Assembly (NCBI RefSeq): GCF_002844575.1
Contig: NZ_PIQO01000003.1
Coordinates: 248,001 to 312,000, forward strand
Reading direction: 5' to 3'
From: Heyndrickxia camelliae
GTDB taxonomy: Bacteria; Bacillota; Bacilli; Bacillales; Bacillaceae_C
DNA length: 64,000 bases
In this document: one piece after another, positions 1-8,347 of the stretch
How the letters are laid out: each line of letters starts with the position of its first letter
Numbering within the stretch: position 1 is the stretch's first letter
Program-made: the position numbers and the translations under genes
The notes under the pieces: model-generated
The model's database searches: none
Told to the model about the DNA's origin: nothing
The model's input: the letters and a program-made list of their open reading frames with translations, nothing else

Positions 1-1028
1 GATGCTTTATCAGATGAATCAATATCCAACCCCCCTGCCATAAATTTAGGCTGATTGCATACTAATCCAACTACTTCCCCTCGGATTCGTGCAAATCCTA
101 CCACGATATTTTTAGCAAATTCCCTATGCACTTCAAAGAAGGAATCTTCATCTACTACCTGATTAATGACAATACGCACATCATATGGACGAACGGCATC
201 AAATGGTATCGAGTCCGTTAAATCAGGGCGATAGTCATCCCCTTCCCAAGAATGTTTATTCGCCTTCTCTTTACTATTTTGCGGTAAATAGCTTAACAAT
301 TTTCTTACCATCTGCAGTACATCTTCCTCCGAGCCGGCTCGAAAATGTGCGTTTCCGCTAATTGTGTTGTGTACCTTTGATCCCCCTAAATCCTCTGATG
401 AAATTTTTTCACCCGTTACAGTTTCAATTACCTTCGGCCCTGTAATAAACATTTGACTTGTTTCATCCACCATAAATACAAAATCAGTAATCGCAGGGGA
501 ATAGACGGCTCCTCCAGCACAAGGCCCCATAATGACGGAAATTTGCGGGATTACTCCTGAGTAAATTGCATTTCGATAAAACACATGTCCATATCCATCC
601 AGTGACACGACACCTTCTTGAATACGTGCCCCGCCTGAATCATTTAATCCGATAAATGGAGCACCGTTTTGGGCAGCTAAATCCATTACATTTGCAATTT
701 TTTTGGCATGCATTTCCCCTAAAGCACCGCCAAAAACGGTAAAGTCCTGCGAAAACAAATAGATAGGACGACCATTAACTTTTGCATAGCCGGTCACCAC
801 ACCATCTCCCGGACCTTTTACATCTTCAAGACCAAAATCATGTCCTCTATGTTCAATAAAGGCATTTAATTCTACAAAGGTACCAGGGTCGACCAATAAC
901 TCTATTCTCTCTCTGGCCGTTAATTTACCTTTTTGGTGTTGTTTATCAATCTTGTCATCTCCTCCCCCGAGTTCAATCTCTCTTTTCCGATCGTACAGCT
1001 GATTAATTTTCTCATATATATCCGGCAT
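1..1028 (-). CDS. yqjD: Acyl-CoA carboxylase carboxyltransferase (beta) subunit, C-terminus cut by window edge
   Basis: Carboxyltransferase subunit of a biotin-dependent acyl-CoA carboxylase, probably propionyl-CoA carboxylase/methylmalonyl-CoA carboxyltransferase. The ATG at 1028 opens an unbroken frame to the window edge, giving about 342 of the family's roughly 510 residues. Visible are an N-terminal GKLTARERIELL-type motif, FSQDFTVFGGALGEMH, the acyl-CoA-binding region NDSGGARIQEG, and MGPCAGGAVYSPA. The methylmalonyl-CoA epimerase starts upstream and mutase genes follow the same strand, so a role in propionyl-CoA to methylmalonyl-CoA conversion is inferred. The family also serves other acyl-CoAs, so substrate choice is not proved. 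Confidence 0.9.
   Translation of the reverse strand, partial: MPDIYEKINQLYDRKREIELGGGDDKIDKQHQKGKLTARERIELLVDPGTFVELNAFIEHRGHDFGLEDVKGPGDGVVTGYAKVNGRPIYLFSQDFTVFGGALGEMHAKKIANVMDLAAQNGAPFIGLNDSGGARIQEGVVSLDGYGHVFYRNAIYSGVIPQISVIMGPCAGGAVYSPAITDFVFMVDETSQMFITGPKVIETVTGEKISSEDLGGSKVHNTISGNAHFRAGSEEDVLQMVRKLLSYLPQNSKEKANKHSWEGDDYRPDLTDSIPFDAVRPYDVRIVINQVVDEDSFFEVHREFAKNIVVGFARIRGEVVGLVCNQPKFMAGGLDIDSSDKA
525..551. other. Interior of the carboxyltransferase gene, no separate element
   Basis: This stretch lies inside the coding region of the carboxyltransferase and holds no separate element that I can see. Confidence 0.05.
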
Positions 1029-1070
1029 TGTTCTTCCCCCTTGTTGTGTTTCTAAAATCGATTATTTTCC

Positions 1071-1469
1071 TTAGTTCTTATCATAAAGTTCATATAAAAC
1101 ACCATGCCCCGATTTTGGATGCAGGAATGCAACCTTTGCTCCATGTGCGCCAGGTTTCGGTATATCTTGTATCATTTTCACACCATTTTCCTTTAATTCT
1201 CGAATTCGTAATTCAATATTACTAACACCGAATGCAATATGGTGTATCCCTTGACCCCGCGTTTCGAGAAATTTCGCTATTGCACTTGATTGACTCAAGG
1301 GTTCCAGTAATTCTAATCTTACATTTCCGACATCAATAAATGCTACTTTCACTTGTTCAGATTCAACATCCTCGATACCAAGACATTTCAATGAAAGCGT
1401 TTCCGTATAAAATGGCAGAATTTCCTCAATGGATTTAACCGCGATTCCAATATGATCTACATTCTTCAT
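1071..1469 (-). CDS. mce: Methylmalonyl-CoA epimerase
   Basis: Epimerises (S)- and (R)-methylmalonyl-CoA, linking the carboxylase product to the B12-dependent mutase. The 132-residue protein has the vicinal-oxygen-chelate fold. Metal-ligand candidates are His6 in VDHIGIAV, Glu53 in RLELLEP, His76-His77 in GIHHIAFGV, and a Glu in the C-terminal YELYD. Length is normal for the family. It lies 42 bp upstream of the carboxyltransferase gene on the same strand, so the two probably form one transcript. The glyoxalase superfamily is broad, but the neighbourhood makes the epimerase call firm. Confidence 0.93.
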   Translation of the reverse strand: MKNVDHIGIAVKSIEEILPFYTETLSLKCLGIEDVESEQVKVAFIDVGNVRLELLEPLSQSSAIAKFLETRGQGIHHIAFGVSNIELRIRELKENGVKMIQDIPKPGAHGAKVAFLHPKSGHGVLYELYDKN

Positions 1470-1524
1470 TTATTTACCCCCTTGCTGTAAACCATCTACC
1501 TTATATACTTAAACAGTAATTATC

Positions 1525-1551
1525 GAAAATCCTGCTGACTAAAGGATTTTC
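1525..1551. repeat. 9-bp inverted repeat upstream of mce
   Basis: GAAAATCCT and AGGATTTTC form perfect 9-bp arms around a 9-nt loop, about 55 bp upstream of the epimerase start. There is no T-run, so it is not an obvious terminator. It could be an operator or a leader hairpin. Confidence 0.35.
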
Positions 1552-1648
1552 ATAAAACTGCCCCATTTCGCTTCGAATAATGCTTGTCAGTTATTAATTT
1601 GCCCCCTAAAATAGTTATAAGGACGACAATAACAAGGAGTGATTTGAA

Positions 1649-1741
1649 ATGCCAAAAAAGACTCAAAAGTTTGTAGTCTATTTGATGCTAATTGTTATAA
1701 TTGCCTCCACGCTGTTAACAGGATTAGCTTACCTACTTTAG
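1649..1741 (+). CDS. Prli42-like stressosome-associated membrane miniprotein (30 aa)
   Basis: A 30-codon ORF too short for routine gene calling. It is preceded by an AAGGAG ribosome-binding site 7 nt before the ATG and followed at once by a strong terminator. The peptide starts with a lysine-rich segment (MPKKTQK) and then one hydrophobic helix rich in V, L, I and A. This layout resembles Prli42, a Firmicutes membrane miniprotein that anchors the stressosome in Listeria. Assignment rests on that resemblance and on size; function here is inferred. It is the only plus-strand gene in the first 19 kb. Confidence 0.7.
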   Translation: MPKKTQKFVVYLMLIVIIASTLLTGLAYLL

Positions 1742-1747
1742 ATAGAT

Positions 1748-1779
1748 AAAAGACTCATGTTTTCGCATGAGTCTTTTTT
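1748..1779 (+). terminator. Rho-independent terminator of the Prli42-like gene
   Basis: Perfect stem AAAAGACTCATG / CATGAGTCTTTT around a 6-nt loop, ending in a T-run, starts 6 bp after the stop codon of the 30-residue ORF. Confidence 0.9.
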
Positions 1780-1784
1780 GTAGT

Positions 1785-1812
1785 AAAAAACCCGGAAAAA
1801 TCCGGGTTTTTT
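1785..1812 (-). terminator. Rho-independent terminator of brxB
   Basis: The stem AACCCGGA / TCCGGGTT begins at the brxB stop codon and runs into T-residues on the minus strand. Its A-run also lets it work from the other side. Confidence 0.88.
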
Positions 1813-2248
1813 ACACTTCTTCACAATATTTTTCAAATGTTTCTTGTAATTTATTCACAACAGACATTGGATCATGACCTTCAATTTCATGTCGTTCTAC
1901 CATAGTACATAATTTACCATCTTTCAGTAAAGCGAAGGATGGTGAGGATGGTGGATATCCCACAAAGTAACTGCGTGCTTTTTCAGTAGCTTCCTTATCT
2001 TGACCTGCAAATACTGTTACCAAGTGGTCTGGTCGTTTATCATAATGTACAGCATGTGCTGCAGCAGGACGTGCAATACCGCCTGCACAACCGCAAACAG
2101 AATTTACTAAAACAAGAGTAGTGCCTTTTTGATTGAATGCTTCCTCTACTTCATCTGCTGTTTTTAATTCTTTATAGCCTGCAGTGACCGCTTCATCACG
2201 TGCTTGGCGTACAACATCATTCATAAATATATTAAAGTCCATGCTCAC
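1811..2248 (-). CDS. brxB: Bacilliredoxin BrxB (YqiW family)
   Basis: Thiol-disulfide protein that removes bacillithiol from S-bacillithiolated proteins after oxidative stress. The 145-residue product carries the family CGC motif within [15 protein letters not shown] near residue 50, and the conserved YPPSSPSFA and [10 protein letters not shown] segments. The start is set at the GTG of 2248 (GTG AGC ATG GAC), 8-9 nt after AAAGGAAG. This gives the usual family length; an upstream ATG at 2272 would add residues the family lacks. It stands alone between two terminator-like hairpins. Confidence 0.93.
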   Translation of the reverse strand: MSMDFNIFMNDVVRQARDEAVTAGYKELKTADEVEEAFNQKGTTLVLVNSVCGCAGGIARPAAAHAVHYDKRPDHLVTVFAGQDKEATEKARSYFVGYPPSSPSFALLKDGKLCTMVERHEIEGHDPMSVVNKLQETFEKYCEEV

Positions 2249-2358
2249 GCTTTTCGCTTCCTTTCCTATCATAACTCACCTTAATAATAACAGTTTTTTT
2301 ATACGATTATCAAATGTTCTATCTTATTTTTGTTTTTTAAATGTTTAAGTTTTGCTAA

Positions 2359-2446
2359 TAGGGGTATGATAATAATACATCTAGATCCATACCCCTAAAC
2401 TCCCTAGATGTTTTTTTGGATAGCGTAAAAAGCGCTATCCCTTTTT
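2359..2446 (+). ncRNA. Three overlapping hairpins with plus-strand U-tracts, possible small RNA or attenuator
   Basis: Stem A pairs TAGGGGTATG (2359-2368) with CATACCCCTA (2388-2397). The loop of A holds ACATCTAG (2377-2384), the 5' half of stem B, whose partner CTAGATGT (2404-2411) is followed by seven T. Stem C pairs GGATAGCG (2418-2425) with CGCTATCC (2433-2440) and then CTTTTT. Both B and C would terminate plus-strand transcription, yet both flanking genes are on the minus strand. I see no plus-strand ORF feeding it. Confidence 0.45.
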
Positions 2447-2466
2447 ATATTTCTGCAGTAAACAAA

Positions 2467-3591
2467 TTATCTATTTTCAAAACTTGATTCATATTTTTGA
2501 AACAAAGCATCGACTGCATTTGATACGGTGATCGTTTCTTTCGCCACTGCATCTTGAATGAAAGGCAGATACTGCTTTATTTCATTATGCTGGAAAAAGG
2601 AATTTTCTAAGCGCTCACGTATCATAGCAAACAACCATTCTATTATTTGCGATTGCCGTCTTTCTGTAAAGGCCCCATTATTTTTTGTCTTCTCAATGAA
2701 GAGTGTTATTGTATTCCATACTTCCTGTATACCATCACCATATAAAGCTGAACAAGTATATGCCTTTGTTTCCCAACCCCTTGTTGCAGGCATTAAAAAG
2801 TGAAGAATTTGATTGTACTCCCGTTTCGTTTTTTCAGCCAATTTTTTGTTTTCTCCATCTGCTTTATTCACCACAATCGCATCCGCAAGCTCCATAATTC
2901 CTTTTTTCATTCCTTGCAGCTCATCACCTGCACCGGTGATAGCAAGGAGCAAAAAGAAATCAACCATTCCACGAACAATGACTTCGCTTTGCCCTACTCC
3001 AACTGTTTCCACGATGATAATATCATAGCCTGCTGCTTCACATGCAATGATGCTCTCCCTTGTTTTTCGATGAACTCCACCAAGTGTCCCGGTGGAAGGA
3101 GATGGCCTTATAAAAGCATTAGGATGTCTAGCTAATCTTTCCATCCTTGTTTTATCTCCTAAGATGCTTCCGCCACTAACCGTTGAGCTGGGATCTACAG
3201 CAAGTACGGCTACTTTATAACCTTTTTCACATAAAGAGAAGCCAAACTCTTCAATGAATGTGCTTTTTCCAGCACCAGGAACCCCCGTAATTCCTATTCT
3301 TATAGAAGGACATATATTGGGTAATAAGAGATGTAATAATTCCTGAGCTTTTTGATAATGCTGTCTGGCATTGCTTTCGATTAGGGTAATAGCTTTCGAC
3401 AGCATTATCCGGTCACCGCTCATTACCTTGTCAGCCAAAACCTCTGTAGATATATCTGTGTCCATCACCTTTTGAAATTTCTTTTTTTTGTAAGATTGAA
3501 GACCATCATGCATCGAATGGACTCCCGGCATATACGAAGAAGAAAACGACTGATTATTTTCTGACCATTCTGGGCGATTTGTCCCTTCCAT
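2467..3591 (-). CDS. meaB: MeaB-type GTPase chaperone of methylmalonyl-CoA mutase
   Basis: G3E-family GTPase that protects the B12-dependent methylmalonyl-CoA mutase and gates cofactor loading. In the 374-residue protein the P-loop GVPGAGKS spans residues 103-110. A Walker B-like IIIVETVGVGQSE and the guanine-specificity NKAD follow. The N-terminal 45 residues are low complexity and not conserved as far as I can tell. Its ATG directly follows the mutB stop codon (TAA then ATG, no gap), so translation is probably coupled. The order mutA-mutB-meaB is the common Firmicutes arrangement. Confidence 0.95.
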   Translation of the reverse strand: MEGTNRPEWSENNQSFSSSYMPGVHSMHDGLQSYKKKKFQKVMDTDISTEVLADKVMSGDRIMLSKAITLIESNARQHYQKAQELLHLLLPNICPSIRIGITGVPGAGKSTFIEEFGFSLCEKGYKVAVLAVDPSSTVSGGSILGDKTRMERLARHPNAFIRPSPSTGTLGGVHRKTRESIIACEAAGYDIIIVETVGVGQSEVIVRGMVDFFLLLAITGAGDELQGMKKGIMELADAIVVNKADGENKKLAEKTKREYNQILHFLMPATRGWETKAYTCSALYGDGIQEVWNTITLFIEKTKNNGAFTERRQSQIIEWLFAMIRERLENSFFQHNEIKQYLPFIQDAVAKETITVSNAVDALFQKYESSFENR

Positions 3592-5763
3592 TTACTCCAT
3601 CACTTCCTCATATCCCAAACGACGATATATCTCTTCAATAACTTTTTGTGCTGCAACTGGAATAACTGTTCCCGGGCCAAAAATAGCTACCGCTCCGTTT
3701 TCCTTTAAGAATGGATAATCCTGTGCAGGAATAACCCCCCCAATAACCACAATAATATCCTCTCTCCCGATTGCTTTCAGCTCTTTTATTAACTCTGGTA
3801 ATAATGTCTTATGTCCTGCTGCTAAAGAGCTTACTCCAATAACATGAACATCATTTTCTGCTGCCTGTCTCGCTGTTTCTTCAGGTGTTTGGAACAAAGG
3901 ACCGATATCAACATCAAATCCTAGATCCGCAAAAGCAGTAGCAATTATTTTCGCCCCACGGTCATGTCCATCCTGTCCCATCTTTGCAATTAAGATTCGT
4001 GGTCTTCTTCCTTCGTTTTCAAGAAATTGCTGAGTCATTTCCACAACCTCTTGAATTTCCTCTTCATTGGAATAATTCGAACCATAAACCCCTGAAACCG
4101 AACGAATTACAGCTTTATGCCTTCCCGATACCTTTTCAATTGCATCAGAAATTTCACCTAGAGTTGCACGTGCTCTTGCAGCAGCAACAGCCGCCTCCAA
4201 TAAATTTTCTTTTCCATTTTTAACTGCTTCCGTAATAAATTGCAGTGTTCTTTGAACTTCCATTTCATTACGTGCAGCTTTTACACGCTCCAGCCTTTCA
4301 ATCTGCTTTTGTCGAACGACTGCATTATCAATATTAAGAATATCAATCGGTTCTTCTTGCTCTAAACGATAACGATTCACTCCGATTATCGCCTCTTTTT
4401 TTGAATCAATAAAAGCTTGCCTTCTGGCGGCTGCTTCTTCAATCTTCATCTTCGGAAGCCCTGTTTCAATCGCCTTTGTCATCCCGCCTAGCGCTTCTAT
4501 TTCATCAATATGCTGCCATGCTTTTTTCATCAGTTCATCTGTAAGAGATTCCACATAATAAGAACCTCCCCAAGGGTCAATTGTCTTTGTAATACCTGTT
4601 TCTTCTTGTAAATACAGCTGGGTATTTCGGGCAATACGCGCCGAAAAATCAGTTGGAAGAGCAATTGCTTCATCAAGTGCATTTGTATGAAGAGACTGGG
4701 TATGACCCATCGCAGCTGCGTGTGCCTCGACTAACGTACGAATGACATTGTTATAAGGATCTTGTTCTGTAAGACTCCACCCTGATGTTTGAGAGTGTGT
4801 TCTCAATGCAAGTGATTTAGGATTCTTCGGATCAAATTGTTTCATTAAATGTGCCCAGATTCTCCTAGCTGCCCTCATTTTTGCTACTTCCATAAAATAA
4901 TTCATGCCAATTGCCCAAAAAAAGGATAATCTTGGAGCAAAGGAATCAATATCGATACCTGCTTTCAATCCTGTTCGTACATATTCAAGACCATCTGCAA
5001 GTGTGTAAGCTAATTCAATATCAGCAGGTGCACCTGCTTCCTGCATGTGATAACCGGAAATAGATATACTATTAAATTTTGGCATTTTTTGCGATGTATA
5101 CTGAAAAATATCGGCGATAATCCTCATCGACATTTCAGGGGGATAAATATACGTGTTACGAACCATATATTCTTTTAAAATATCATTTTGGATGGTACCT
5201 GACAGTTGTTCTGTACTTACACCCTGTTCCTCAGCTGTAACGATATAAAAAGCCATAATTGGTAAAACTGCACCATTCATAGTCATGGATACAGACATTT
5301 GCTCTAATGGAATACCCTCAAATAATATCTTCATATCTTCTACAGAATCAATGGCAACACCAGCCTTTCCAACATCCCCCGTTACCCTTGGGTGATCAGA
5401 ATCATAACCGCGGTGAGTTGCTAAATCAAAGGCTACAGATAATCCTTTTTGTCCCATTGCCAAGTTTCTGCGATAAAAGGCATTACTTTCCTCCGCTGTA
5501 GAAAAACCAGCATATTGTCTTACTGTCCACGGCCGATTTATATACATGGTTGGGTATGGGCCTCTTGTAAAAGGTTCAAGTCCTGGAAGATCTTGAAGAT
5601 GGGTATATCCTTTTAAATCTTCGTTTGTATATATAGGTTTAATCTTAATTTTTTCATTTGTCATATATTCATGAGAATGGTAATTTGTTTGTGAATTGTT
5701 TTCTTTTGTTTCCACATCTTTTAAACTATGGAAAGGATGGATATCCTGAAAATTTGGCTTCAT
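3592..5763 (-). CDS. mutB: Methylmalonyl-CoA mutase large subunit (B12-binding)
   Basis: Catalytic subunit converting methylmalonyl-CoA to succinyl-CoA with adenosylcobalamin. The 723 residues include the substrate-binding TIM barrel with [18 protein letters not shown] near the N-terminus and [19 protein letters not shown] in mid-protein. A C-terminal cobalamin domain (about 590-723) has the DxHxxG motif in GQDGHDRG, with His600 as lower axial cobalt ligand, plus a GGVIPAQDY segment. An extra N-terminal tail of about 40 polar residues precedes the core. It starts 7 bp after mutA ends and abuts meaB. Confidence 0.97.
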   Translation of the reverse strand: MKPNFQDIHPFHSLKDVETKENNSQTNYHSHEYMTNEKIKIKPIYTNEDLKGYTHLQDLPGLEPFTRGPYPTMYINRPWTVRQYAGFSTAEESNAFYRRNLAMGQKGLSVAFDLATHRGYDSDHPRVTGDVGKAGVAIDSVEDMKILFEGIPLEQMSVSMTMNGAVLPIMAFYIVTAEEQGVSTEQLSGTIQNDILKEYMVRNTYIYPPEMSMRIIADIFQYTSQKMPKFNSISISGYHMQEAGAPADIELAYTLADGLEYVRTGLKAGIDIDSFAPRLSFFWAIGMNYFMEVAKMRAARRIWAHLMKQFDPKNPKSLALRTHSQTSGWSLTEQDPYNNVIRTLVEAHAAAMGHTQSLHTNALDEAIALPTDFSARIARNTQLYLQEETGITKTIDPWGGSYYVESLTDELMKKAWQHIDEIEALGGMTKAIETGLPKMKIEEAAARRQAFIDSKKEAIIGVNRYRLEQEEPIDILNIDNAVVRQKQIERLERVKAARNEMEVQRTLQFITEAVKNGKENLLEAAVAAARARATLGEISDAIEKVSGRHKAVIRSVSGVYGSNYSNEEEIQEVVEMTQQFLENEGRRPRILIAKMGQDGHDRGAKIIATAFADLGFDVDIGPLFQTPEETARQAAENDVHVIGVSSLAAGHKTLLPELIKELKAIGREDIIVVIGGVIPAQDYPFLKENGAVAIFGPGTVIPVAAQKVIEEIYRRLGYEEVME

Positions 5764-5770
5764 CGCTGGG

Positions 5771-7615
5771 TTACACCTCCCATAAATTCAATAATGAAGT
5801 GATTTTTTGTACCATATTTTGATGTAAGTAAATGGAATCTGAGATTCCTCTTTTACAGTAGCTATCCATCTGCTCCCTAGTGAATTTTCCAGAAATATCT
5901 ATCTTAATAGCGGGATAATTTTCTTGAACCCATTCTCCTATTTTCATTGCGTAGTCTTTGTACATATCATCAGTACCGCAAATACAATAGTACGGAAACT
6001 TTGTAGTCGAAATAAATTCCTTTATCTCTTCGAAACTTCTGAAATTATGGCCCCAATCTGTTGTGATTCCGCCAGTAGCCAAAACACCTGTAACAAAATC
6101 TGCTCTTGATTTATAATCCTTTAATTCACCTAAACAAATTAACCCTGCACATAATTTTTTTCCTTGTAATTTCATCTCATGCGCTCGTTCGCGCAAATTT
6201 TCGAAAGCTTGAGCTATTCTAACCGAAGTAATAGGAATAATAGTACCACCTGTTTTTTCATTCTTTGTGTTAGTATACGAAATTTGTTCTGATGGATTCG
6301 CATATACATTGGCCCCAATAACGGAATGCTTTCTAGTTTCTACATCCAAAAGTCGTTTATTTAATACTTGATTGATGTCATTTTGAATCCAACCTGATTT
6401 CAACCCTTCTACTATTCCACCTAATGCATCAATTTTTTGAAATAGTTCCCATGCCTTTTCTACTAATTCGTTTGTCAATGACTCTATATAATAGGATCCG
6501 CCTGCCGGATCTACGATTCTTTTTAAATGTGCTTCCTCTTGTAATATAAGTTGAGTATTTCTTGCAATCCGTGCCGAAAACTCTCCATTCTCATGGAATA
6601 TTTCATCATATGGTGAAACATGCAAATAATCAATTCCTCCTATAATAGCAGAAAAGGCTTCATTTCCAGAACGAAGCATATTCACATAAGGATCTAACAC
6701 CGTTTTCGTAAAAGTTGAGGTTTCCGCGCTTACAACTACACGATCCTCATAAGGAGATATTCCATATGCCCTTGCCACCGTTGTCCATAATGCTCGAAAA
6801 GCCCTTAATTTTGCAACTTCCATAAAAAAATTTCCGCCAATTCCAAAATGGAAAACGAGCTTTTTAGCCACTTGACTTGGCTCCCAATCTTTATTTCTCA
6901 TATGCTCGATATAAAATATAGCCTCTGCTAATGCAAGTGCTAATTCTTGCACGGCATTTGCTCCACCATTATGAAACGGGGTTGTATCTATTAAAATAGT
7001 TTTGATATTGGGTAATTCACGGTGTGCCCGTAATACTTGTAAACTCCAGTTTTCTAATATTGGGGGACTATCTGCTTCAAGTTTTCCTTGATGCAGATTA
7101 CATGAAATCAAATCCATAGCAATAATTCCAAAAGAATGAGACTGTTCCACTTCTAATGCCTTCTTCAGCAGTAAGTGGAAATGATGTTTTGTTAATAAAA
7201 AATAGGGAACATTTTGATTATTTAGTTCAGAGAAATTCACATCGTCTACATTTTCCAAATAATCAACGTCAAATGAAAGCGAATCCTGGCCATTTTCCAA
7301 CGCCCTTTTTAATATTTTTTTTACCTCTGCCCAATCCTGTCTCTTGATTTTCTGTGCAATCCTCCATGTTTTAGGTTGATCTCCTGGTGAGTCAAAACCA
7401 CGTATTCGTAATCGGGAACCTGAATATTGATCAATATTAGTGAAATCTAAGTCTTCACTGGAATACAAAGGTTTTAACCTTATATTTTCATATGTGTTGC
7501 TATAGAGTGCATCCATTGATTTGTTTTTCAATGAATTATTTACCGCAGTCATCCATTCATCCATCGAGTAAGTTGGGAATGATTGCTGCTTGAGATCTTT
7601 ATGGTTGGTTGACAA
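5771..7615 (-). CDS. mutA: Methylmalonyl-CoA mutase small subunit
   Basis: Non-catalytic partner of MutB in the heterodimeric mutase. The 614 residues follow the same layout as the large subunit ([58 protein letters not shown]). The C-terminal cobalamin domain is degenerate, with [13 protein letters not shown] and no DxHxxG, as expected for small subunits. The start is the TTG at 7615, preceded by AAGGGGG. A perfect 7-bp-arm palindrome lies 24-39 bp upstream and may control the mutA-mutB-meaB operon. Confidence 0.94.
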   Translation of the reverse strand: MSTNHKDLKQQSFPTYSMDEWMTAVNNSLKNKSMDALYSNTYENIRLKPLYSSEDLDFTNIDQYSGSRLRIRGFDSPGDQPKTWRIAQKIKRQDWAEVKKILKRALENGQDSLSFDVDYLENVDDVNFSELNNQNVPYFLLTKHHFHLLLKKALEVEQSHSFGIIAMDLISCNLHQGKLEADSPPILENWSLQVLRAHRELPNIKTILIDTTPFHNGGANAVQELALALAEAIFYIEHMRNKDWEPSQVAKKLVFHFGIGGNFFMEVAKLRAFRALWTTVARAYGISPYEDRVVVSAETSTFTKTVLDPYVNMLRSGNEAFSAIIGGIDYLHVSPYDEIFHENGEFSARIARNTQLILQEEAHLKRIVDPAGGSYYIESLTNELVEKAWELFQKIDALGGIVEGLKSGWIQNDINQVLNKRLLDVETRKHSVIGANVYANPSEQISYTNTKNEKTGGTIIPITSVRIAQAFENLRERAHEMKLQGKKLCAGLICLGELKDYKSRADFVTGVLATGGITTDWGHNFRSFEEIKEFISTTKFPYYCICGTDDMYKDYAMKIGEWVQENYPAIKIDISGKFTREQMDSYCKRGISDSIYLHQNMVQKITSLLNLWEV

Positions 7616-7638
7616 GCTGTTATACCCCCTTAACCAGG

Positions 7639-7654
7639 TCGGTTATGTAACCGA
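7639..7654. promoter_or_regulatory. Operator-like palindrome upstream of mutA
   Basis: TCGGTTA-TG-TAACCGA is a perfect palindrome with 7-bp arms, 24 bp before the mutA start and overlapping the expected leader or promoter end. Size and symmetry suit a TetR-family repressor. No regulator gene lies next to it, so the ligand is unknown. Confidence 0.5.
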
Positions 7655-7877
7655 TTTCAATTACCTGAATATAAAATTCAGTTAGAATATACCTAATATT
7701 ATTTTAGTATATAAATGCAATAGATTCCATCCACATCCAAGAAAATTTTAAATAATAATGGATGTTTATAAAAAACCGCTGTTTATACTAACGGGTTCTG
7801 TTCGCACTATTCGTTGATAAAGTCAACGACAACTCGGTTAATTTACAAACAAAGAAAATAAAAATGCATGAAAAAAC

Positions 7878-7911
7878 AAAATCGACTCAAATTTTAAATC
7901 GAGTCGGTTTC
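7878..7911 (-). terminator. Probable terminator in the mutA-bkdB gap
   Basis: AAATCGACTC and GAGTCGGTTT form a 10-bp stem with one G-T pair. The minus strand continues into TTTTGTTTTTTC. It is a second terminator downstream of bkdB, placed after the membrane-protein remnant ending at 8003. Confidence 0.55.
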
Positions 7912-8002
7912 CTATTTTATTCTCTTTAATTGAAGCTTGTTTAATTAAAAGCACAGTTTACTCCACAATCACGCCAAATTGCTTAGTTTTTTTATTTAAG
8001 AA

Positions 8003-8128
8003 TTAACTCCTGGCAGATGTTGTTGTTTCTCCCACTTTTCCTTCTTGCCCATTCAAAAACCTTCGAATCGGAATATTTGTGTATATGAATAAACCGAAAA
8101 TCAAAATATTGAAAAACCACCTGACCTG
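8003..8128 (-). pseudogene. Possible remnant: C-terminal tail of a membrane protein
   Basis: An open minus-strand frame of 41 codons with no start codon in context encodes a hydrophobic segment (WFFNILIFGLFIYTNIP) followed by a charged, polar tail. It ends at a TAA and is followed about 90 bp later by a terminator-like hairpin. This looks like the last helix and tail of a lost membrane protein, but a chance frame is possible. The rest of the 7655-8347 gap holds only a 14-bp inverted repeat (7789-7802 with 8315-8328) and the two terminators. Confidence 0.3.
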
Positions 8129-8215
8129 TTAGATTAAGTGTAAACCGTCACAGACTCTTTATTTCTACTTTAACACCTATTTAAACAGAACAGTAAAAAA
8201 TTCAAATCATTCAAT

Positions 8216-8252
8216 AAAAAAGCACAGTGAATCAATCACTGTGCTTTTTTTT
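8216..8252 (-). terminator. Rho-independent terminator of the bkd operon
   Basis: Perfect stem AGCACAGTGA / TCACTGTGCT with flanking A and T runs, about 95 bp downstream of the bkdB stop codon. Confidence 0.9.
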
Positions 8253-8347
8253 AATGAAATTTCAAAGTTATTTAACGTGAGAAATAAAGTGCGAATTTTG
8301 TTTTTGTACTTCAAAACAGAACCCGTTATGTTTAGACAGTTTTTCCA

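Noticed and set aside
525-551. Separate element inside the carboxyltransferase gene
   Set aside because: The interval is ordinary coding sequence; the inverted repeat I saw is at 1525-1551, upstream of mce. The low-confidence entry at 525-551 should be disregarded.
7616-8347. Riboswitch or T-box before the mutase operon
   Set aside because: No aptamer-like conserved motifs; only an operator-like palindrome and terminators.
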